From CAZQYB01 sp964582985 (GTDB lineage: Bacteria; Planctomycetota; Phycisphaerae; Sedimentisphaerales; Anaerobacaceae), in NCBI GenBank assembly GCA_964582985.1, contig CAZOUM010000019.1:1-46675 (forward strand): 46,675 nt of DNA. Direction: 5' to 3'. The position numbers and the translations under genes are program-made. Positions 41,989-46,675 of this stretch are shown piece by piece; within the stretch, counting starts at the first letter, position 1; each line of letters starts with the position of its first letter. The notes beneath the pieces are model-generated. The model was not told the origin of the DNA. It was given only the letters and a program-made list of their open reading frames with translations, and made no database searches.

Positions 41989-44283
41989 ATGTGCAGGAAA
42001 TCGATTTTCTTGGTTTTTGTTGTTCTGCTGCTCGGCATGGTCGGTACCGCTTCAGCTATTGACCTGAAGGTGGACTTCGCGATGGTGGACTGTCCCGATA
42101 CGGGCACCATAAGACCTGAGACTGCAAAGCCCGGCTGGTGGCACTGGGCTGCACCCGGCTGGGCTGACATGTATGCGCACGACCTGCGCTGGGAAGACGG
42201 CGGCGGCAGCAAACCCACCGATTCTGGGATCGACGGTACCGGGATTCATGCCGCGGTGACTCTAATCCTCGAAGGCGATCTGGGCTTGAAGGCGAGCGGG
42301 TTAACGGGCGCGTTGGGAGGCGGCGTTTGTCCGACCGATTCGACGGTTTACGAGCCTATATGCAATACGTGGTTGCAGGCGGTCGACTGGCCCGAATTCG
42401 AATGGAGCTCGATCCAGCTTGTGTTCCACGATTTGCCGGCAGGCGAATACGAACTCTATAGCTACCACAACCATTTCGGCTGCTATAGAGGAGACGAGGA
42501 GGAATATACCCCGGTGACCTGCGACTGCTTGTGTAATCCTGCACCGCCGATGCCGGAAATCAGGGCCATGTCCTGCAAGGAGGCAAGAGAGCTGCCTTAT
42601 CAGGCAGCGGACCCTTGGAGTAAACTCTTCCCAGGGATCGATTGGACCACCGGGCCCTGGCCTGAAGGCGTCACCTCAATCCAGGAAGCATACAATGTTC
42701 AGCCACAGCAGGTGACTACCGATGCCGAGCTTGTTCCCTCCCTGATAAAGTTCTCGACCGATGGCTCTCCCGTGCTAATTCTGTACAAGGCCGGCTGTTG
42801 CGAACGTGATCCTGTCCGTCCCGGGCGTGTTGGCGGCCGAGGGATTCTGAACGCATTTCGTCTGGTGATGTCCGGCGAGATACCGCTGCTGCCTGCTTCT
42901 GACCCTCGCCCGCCCGACGGCGCCAACGATGTCGACCCAAATGTGGTTCTTGGCTGGTCGCCGGGAGCAAATGCATCTTCACACGATATGTACTTCGGCG
43001 TCAATTTCGACGACCTAAATGACGCCAATACCTCTTCGAGCGTCTACCAAGGCACACAAAGCCTTGATGCCAACAGCTATGACCCCTGCGGTTTTCTTGA
43101 GTTAGGCACCACTTATTATTGGCGAATCGATGAGAGCAACGGTCCTAAGTTGTCCAAGGGCCAGGTTTGGCACTTCACCGTCGACGACGGAAAAGCCCGT
43201 GTCCCCAGCCCGCGAGATGGCGCCAGCACCGCATCCCGAGATTTAATCCTCAGTTGGACGGCGGGAATCCTTGTAGCTTACCACGATATATACTTCGGCA
43301 CTAATCTCTACGACGTTAACGATGCCAATATAACAGCAACTTTGGATACATACATGGGCAGACAAGACCTTGATGCAAATACGTACAGCGCTTCCGGGCT
43401 TGAATTCGCTCAGAGTTACTACTGGCGGATTGACGAGGTCAACGACGGTAATAATATAATCAAAGGAGACGTCTGGAGCTTTGTCGTAGCAGAGTATATT
43501 GTCGTTGATGATATGGAGTCCTATACGCCCGGTTGGGACAGTCCTCACCCAATATCTGATGGGTGGATTTACGGTACTACGAACCTGACCGGCTCGGCAC
43601 TTGACCTCGGGACGGCTCCTGGTGACCCGATCCACCAGGGCCAGCAGTCGATGAGCTATACATACTGGAACGGCTTTGATTTTGGCGCAGGCTACTACTC
43701 TGAAATCGAACACCAATACCCTGACCCCTGCAACTGGACCGCGCTCGGCGTAGAAGCATTGACGCTGTACTTCTACGGCGATCCAAACAATGATGCCGGT
43801 GATTTTGAGCAGATGTATGTCGGTCTGAAAGATGACGATGGCAATTATGCAGAAGTCAGGTACGGCGACGGCGAAAATGAAGATATGAATGACATAAGGA
43901 TTGCGCAGTGGCAAGTGTGGAATATTGACCTGCAAGACTTCAACAATGGCGGTGTAGACTTGACTGATGTCAACACGGTTTATATCGGTTTTGGTGACAG
44001 GTATAATCTGTTTATTCCTGGTGGCACAGGTACCGTATACTTTGACGATATTAGTCTGTATCCACCCAGATGTATCCTTTCATTTCGTTCGCAGGAGCTT
44101 GCAGCAGTTGACCTGAGCAACAATTGCATTGTCGACTTTGCAGACATCAAAATGATGTCGGATGCGTGGCTCCAAAGCGGCCAAAACACAGCAGACGTAT
44201 ACGAGGATAGCATTGTCAACCTCAAGGATTTTGCCGTCCTCGCAAATAGCTGGCTTGAGAAAGAGCTCTGGCCGGAATTGTAA
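41989..44283 (+). CDS. Secreted multidomain protein with FN3-like repeats and dockerin
   Basis: The product has 764 residues and a signal peptide (about 1-23). Its start (MCRKSIFLV) and ribosome-binding site (AAGGAGGAG) closely mirror the preceding gene. Residues about 25-300 form a large N-terminal region I do not recognise. Two related modules at about 304-400 and 402-500 share the pattern PRPPDGA...YYWRIDES and PSPRDGA...YYWRIDEV. They look like FN3-type repeats common in planctomycete secreted proteins. A beta-sandwich at about 505-695 follows (VVDDMESYTPGW to TVYFDDISLYP), of the carbohydrate-binding type. The C-terminus (about 704-764) is a dockerin-like pair (DLSNNCIVDFADI, SIVNLKDFAVLANSWL). 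Role in polysaccharide binding is inferred. Confidence 0.82.
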   Translation: MCRKSIFLVFVVLLLGMVGTASAIDLKVDFAMVDCPDTGTIRPETAKPGWWHWAAPGWADMYAHDLRWEDGGGSKPTDSGIDGTGIHAAVTLILEGDLGLKASGLTGALGGGVCPTDSTVYEPICNTWLQAVDWPEFEWSSIQLVFHDLPAGEYELYSYHNHFGCYRGDEEEYTPVTCDCLCNPAPPMPEIRAMSCKEARELPYQAADPWSKLFPGIDWTTGPWPEGVTSIQEAYNVQPQQVTTDAELVPSLIKFSTDGSPVLILYKAGCCERDPVRPGRVGGRGILNAFRLVMSGEIPLLPASDPRPPDGANDVDPNVVLGWSPGANASSHDMYFGVNFDDLNDANTSSSVYQGTQSLDANSYDPCGFLELGTTYYWRIDESNGPKLSKGQVWHFTVDDGKARVPSPRDGASTASRDLILSWTAGILVAYHDIYFGTNLYDVNDANITATLDTYMGRQDLDANTYSASGLEFAQSYYWRIDEVNDGNNIIKGDVWSFVVAEYIVVDDMESYTPGWDSPHPISDGWIYGTTNLTGSALDLGTAPGDPIHQGQQSMSYTYWNGFDFGAGYYSEIEHQYPDPCNWTALGVEALTLYFYGDPNNDAGDFEQMYVGLKDDDGNYAEVRYGDGENEDMNDIRIAQWQVWNIDLQDFNNGGVDLTDVNTVYIGFGDRYNLFIPGGTGTVYFDDISLYPPRCILSFRSQELAAVDLSNNCIVDFADIKMMSDAWLQSGQNTADVYEDSIVNLKDFAVLANSWLEKELWPEL

Positions 44284-44435
44284 GGTCAACCAAGATAATA
44301 TATGACTTTGACCAATTGTTCTGACCTTTGCACGGCCACTTACGAAATTCGCCTCAACCGGCCCCACTCGGTAAATTAGATTGACCAGGAACGGCTAATC
44401 TGCCATTATATCCTGTGGTTTTGCTGTCTTTTTGC

Positions 44436-44464
44436 GGAACCTCTTTGGGTAGGTGCTGGTCTAA
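44436..44464 (+). promoter_or_regulatory. Candidate ECF-type (sigma-E-like) promoter before the sigma gene
   Basis: GGAACC (44436-44441), 17 bp, GTCTAA (44459-44464) matches the sigma-E type consensus closely. The expected start would fall near 44471, on or just inside the gene's ribosome-binding site (44468-44472). Either the start is slightly upstream or the match is chance. Confidence 0.35.
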
Positions 44465-44479
44465 CTTAGGAGAAAACGC

Positions 44480-45085
44480 GTGACGCAAGCTCGCAATATC
44501 AACATTGACGATACTGTGCTGGTTGAGCAGTGCCGCCGGGGGGACCCCACGGCTATGGAGCAGCTGATACTCAAGTATCAGAATCGCATCTACAACGTCA
44601 TACTGAAAATATGTGCAAACCCCGACGATGCGGCGGAACTTACGCAGGATACATTTGTCAAAATAATAGAGAACATAGGCAGATTTGAGCGCAGAAGCAG
44701 CTTTTATACCTGGGCGTTCAGAATAGGCGTGAATCTGACCCTAAATTACTGCCAGAGGAGCGCAAAACACGGATTTAGTTCACTGGACGCCGATGACAAT
44801 GAGCACAGCCAGCACGCGAAGACGCAGTTGAAGGAGTTTTTGAGTGACGACAGCTCGCCCGACCCGGCTGCGGTGGCGCAGAATAAGGAGCTTGGCGAGA
44901 TTGTTGTCGAAACGCTTATGAAACTGGACGATGCGCAAAGAACCGTAATTGTCCTGCGGGATATCGAAGGTATGAATTATGCCGAGATTGCAAATGTGCT
45001 CGGCGTTGAACTGGGCACGGTCAAAAGCAGATTGAGCAGGGCCAGAAGCAGTCTCAGAGAACTCTTGGAGGCTACGCTGAGATGA
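44480..45085 (+). CDS. ECF-family RNA polymerase sigma factor (RpoE-like)
   Basis: The product has 201 residues from GTG at 44480, with AGGAG 7 bp upstream. Region 2 is at about 12-90 (MEQLILKYQNRIYNVILKIC, ELTQDTFVKIIENIGRFERR, SFYTWAFRIGVNLTLNYC). Region 4 is at about 135-195 (LDDAQRTVIVLRDIEGMNYAEI, then GTVKSRLSRARSSLREL). It follows the RpoE/SigW branch more closely than the ECF gene at 20428 does. The next gene starts within its stop (ATGA), so the two are coupled. Confidence 0.94.
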   Translation: MTQARNINIDDTVLVEQCRRGDPTAMEQLILKYQNRIYNVILKICANPDDAAELTQDTFVKIIENIGRFERRSSFYTWAFRIGVNLTLNYCQRSAKHGFSSLDADDNEHSQHAKTQLKEFLSDDSSPDPAAVAQNKELGEIVVETLMKLDDAQRTVIVLRDIEGMNYAEIANVLGVELGTVKSRLSRARSSLRELLEATLR

Positions 45086-46062
45086 AAGAAAACCTGAATA
45101 TCGACGAATTACTAAACAGCTTTATTGACGGAGAGCTGACGCAAAGGCATCGAACTGAGGTTCAGCGGCTGATATCACATGACCCACAGGTTGCAAAGCG
45201 GCTGCACGAGCTGCAAGAGTGCAGAATGCTGGTCAGCTCTTTGCCTCGCGCCGAAGCGCCTGCTGATATGGCCGAGAGGGTAAAGGCTTCGCTGGACGCA
45301 CCGGTATTTTTGGCTGAGAAGCCATCGGGTTTTGATACACGCAGAGGCGCAACGTATCTACTGGTTCGCAAAGTCTTGGCTGCTGCCGCTATGATTGGCC
45401 TCGTTGCTGTTTTGGGGGTATTGGTTTATTCGGTTCTTGTCCCTGAGCGGCCAATTGAGATTCCTATGGTGGCTGACGATCAACCGGACTCGGCCCCAAT
45501 GGTTGAACCCAGGCCGCGTGTGGTCGTTGCGGAATTTTATGGCAGACTTGAATTGGAAACCGATGACTTCGTTGCTGTTGACGCGTCGGTCGGCAGGGCA
45601 ATTCGGGACAACGGTCTTTCAGACTGCGTTAGTCCGACAAGACCGAGGGACAAAGGTCTGTATGCTCTTAGCTGCAGCCGGGAAGCTCTGAGTCTGCTCC
45701 TGGCTGACTTGAGCAGTATCTGGCAAAAGTTTGATTACGCAACATTATTCGTTGAGACCGGCCAGTTTGCTCAGCAAATTGTGGTAAACGCGGTCAATAC
45801 TGAGCAGATTGGTGAAATTGTCGAACAAGACACTCTCGAAAAGCGCACCGAGGTAGCTGCAAACTTCGCCCTGTTGAACAATATGACCGAGCTTCTGCCG
45901 GGTAAAGAATTATTTGCCGCCATCAACGGTGAAGAAATAGACCTTATAACCACAGTCAAACCCGTCTACACGTCGGCCGACGAAACGACCAAAAGGCTGC
46001 CGCCCCTAACTGAAAGCGGCCGAAAGGTCCACCTGACCATCATGATTGTGGGCAGCAAATAA
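45082..46062 (+). CDS. Membrane-anchored anti-sigma factor
   Basis: The product has 326 residues and overlaps the sigma stop by 4 bp. The N-terminus (NSFIDGELTQRHRTEVQRLI and SHDPQVAKRLHELQ) resembles the helical sigma-binding part of anti-sigma factors. The zinc HxxxCxxC motif is absent. A single membrane helix is at about 96-118 (LAAAAMIGLVAVLGVLVYSV). The C-terminal extracytoplasmic domain (about 130-326) matches nothing I recognise and would sense the signal. This order, soluble N-terminus, one helix and outside domain, is the normal design for release by regulated proteolysis. Confidence 0.88.
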   Translation: MKENLNIDELLNSFIDGELTQRHRTEVQRLISHDPQVAKRLHELQECRMLVSSLPRAEAPADMAERVKASLDAPVFLAEKPSGFDTRRGATYLLVRKVLAAAAMIGLVAVLGVLVYSVLVPERPIEIPMVADDQPDSAPMVEPRPRVVVAEFYGRLELETDDFVAVDASVGRAIRDNGLSDCVSPTRPRDKGLYALSCSREALSLLLADLSSIWQKFDYATLFVETGQFAQQIVVNAVNTEQIGEIVEQDTLEKRTEVAANFALLNNMTELLPGKELFAAINGEEIDLITTVKPVYTSADETTKRLPPLTESGRKVHLTIMIVGSK

Positions 46063-46281
46063 AGGATTCCTCGTGTTGGCGTTAGCTGTCTTCTTGGGGT
46101 AAGCTGGCCGGATTGAACATACTATTGTAAAGAAACGCCCCTATCACATAACATCTTCTACTATATAGTGTTACATTTCGTTTAATTTTAACATCTTTTT
46201 GCATGTCACCATTTTGTTACCAATTTGCTCGAATCTCAGCCATCTTTTTGCATTGATTCAGCCCCCTATAATTACGATAGA
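46063..46281. other. AT-rich intergenic region before the recombinase
   Basis: 219 bp, no gene. It holds the direct repeat pair and a TATAAT described separately. No intrinsic terminator for the anti-sigma gene is evident. Confidence 0.4.
46192..46253 (+). repeat. 13-bp direct repeats upstream of the recombinase gene
   Basis: CATCTTTTTGCAT occurs exactly at 46192-46204 and 46241-46253, start to start 49 bp. The second copy covers the -35 position of a TATAAT at 46267-46272. Such repeats can be recombinase arm or excisionase sites, or operators. Confidence 0.55.
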
Positions 46282-46290
46282 ATGAATATT

Positions 46291-46675
46291 ATGAGAAAAG
46301 TTTGGGTCTACAAAAGAAAAAGCATAAAAGGCTGGTGGGTTGGCTGGTATGAAAGCGGCAAGCGAAAAGCAAAAGCATTGCCGACCAGGAAACTGGCTGA
46401 ACATTATTGCCAGTTAAAGTATAGCCAACTCAACTCTGACGTATTTACAGGGATCGCGACTATAGATTGGAAGCAGATAGTCGAGGAATATAGGGAATCC
46501 AAAAAAGTGCAGGGAGTTACCGAAGCTTCACTTTATGAAACAGCTCTTACACTACGGCACTTTGAACGGTTGATAGGAAAATGTAATTCAAAACGGATTG
46601 CACAAAATAGCATAGATAAGTTCATTCTCCAAAGAGGCAGCGAAGTAAAACGGTCAACGCTCAACAAAGACATCA
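46291..46675 (+). CDS. Tyrosine recombinase/integrase, N-terminal part (runs off right edge)
   Basis: The frame is open to the last base (128 full codons). The start VWVYKRKSIKGWWVGWYESGK resembles the N-terminal arm of phage-type integrases, and it is followed by a basic, Lys-rich segment. The region from about residue 58 (IDWKQIVEEYRESKK onward) is the SAM-like core-binding domain of tyrosine recombinases (LYETALTLRHFERLIGK). The catalytic domain is outside the window. An in-frame ATG at 46282 is an alternative start. No Shine-Dalgarno is visible; TATAAT ends 9 bp before the 46282 ATG, so a leaderless transcript is possible. It may mark a genomic island beyond the edge. Confidence 0.8.
   Translation, partial: MRKVWVYKRKSIKGWWVGWYESGKRKAKALPTRKLAEHYCQLKYSQLNSDVFTGIATIDWKQIVEEYRESKKVQGVTEASLYETALTLRHFERLIGKCNSKRIAQNSIDKFILQRGSEVKRSTLNKDI

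Noticed and set aside
38112..44283. A cellulosome
   Set aside because: Dockerin-like ends are common in planctomycete secreted proteins, and there is no scaffoldin, cohesin or glycoside hydrolase in the window.

Overview
The window looks like a chromosome segment from a free-living, polysaccharide-degrading member of the Planctomycetota, most likely of the Phycisphaerae/Sedimentisphaerales type. That placement is inference. It rests on secreted proteins ending in dockerin-like repeats, Tat-exported sulfatases with a sodium symporter, and ECF sigma/anti-sigma pairs. No rRNA, tRNA or CRISPR array was seen.

Layout. (1) 1-9165 (+): an operon-like array of secreted DUF4139-type proteins. It holds a partial copy at the left edge, a serpin, a diverged copy, and four tandem near-identical copies that differ mainly in one 39-44 residue linker. 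(2) 9382-16513: a lipoprotein aldose 1-epimerase on +, converging with a minus-strand cluster of symporter, two sulfatases and a UroD-family protein. (3) 16944-24628: an HTH plus degenerate-receiver regulator, a DegT-type aminotransferase, a small membrane protein, an ECF sigma/anchored partner pair, a HAD phosphatase, a second UroD-family protein and FolC. (4) 25181-30927: a STAS protein, a rubrerythrin-like protein, an exported transglutaminase-like protein, a divergent AvtA-like/PanE-like pair and a YbaK-like deacylase. (5) 31326-33140: an S24 (LexA/CI-type) repressor divergent from a tiny lysine-rich protein, then a 99-bp MITE-like element with 5-bp target duplication and a decayed transposase. 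(6) 33147-37849: housekeeping genes dapA, pdxJ, pgsA and ribBA, a cyclophilin-like gene and a lipoprotein gene. (7) 38112-44283: two large secreted dockerin-bearing proteins with matching promoters and ribosome-binding sites. (8) 44480-46675: an ECF sigma/anti-sigma pair and the start of a tyrosine recombinase running off the right edge.

How the genes work together. Regions 2 and 7 fit capture and desulfation of sulfated glycans outside the cytoplasm, with import through the symporter. The two sigma/anti-sigma pairs, the anchored partner proteins and the HTH regulator suggest envelope-linked control. The most unusual unit is the DUF4139/serpin array. Its DNA mosaicism (long identical blocks next to a hypervariable linker) suggests duplication, gene conversion and diversification of a secreted protein set, with a protease inhibitor inside the same operon.
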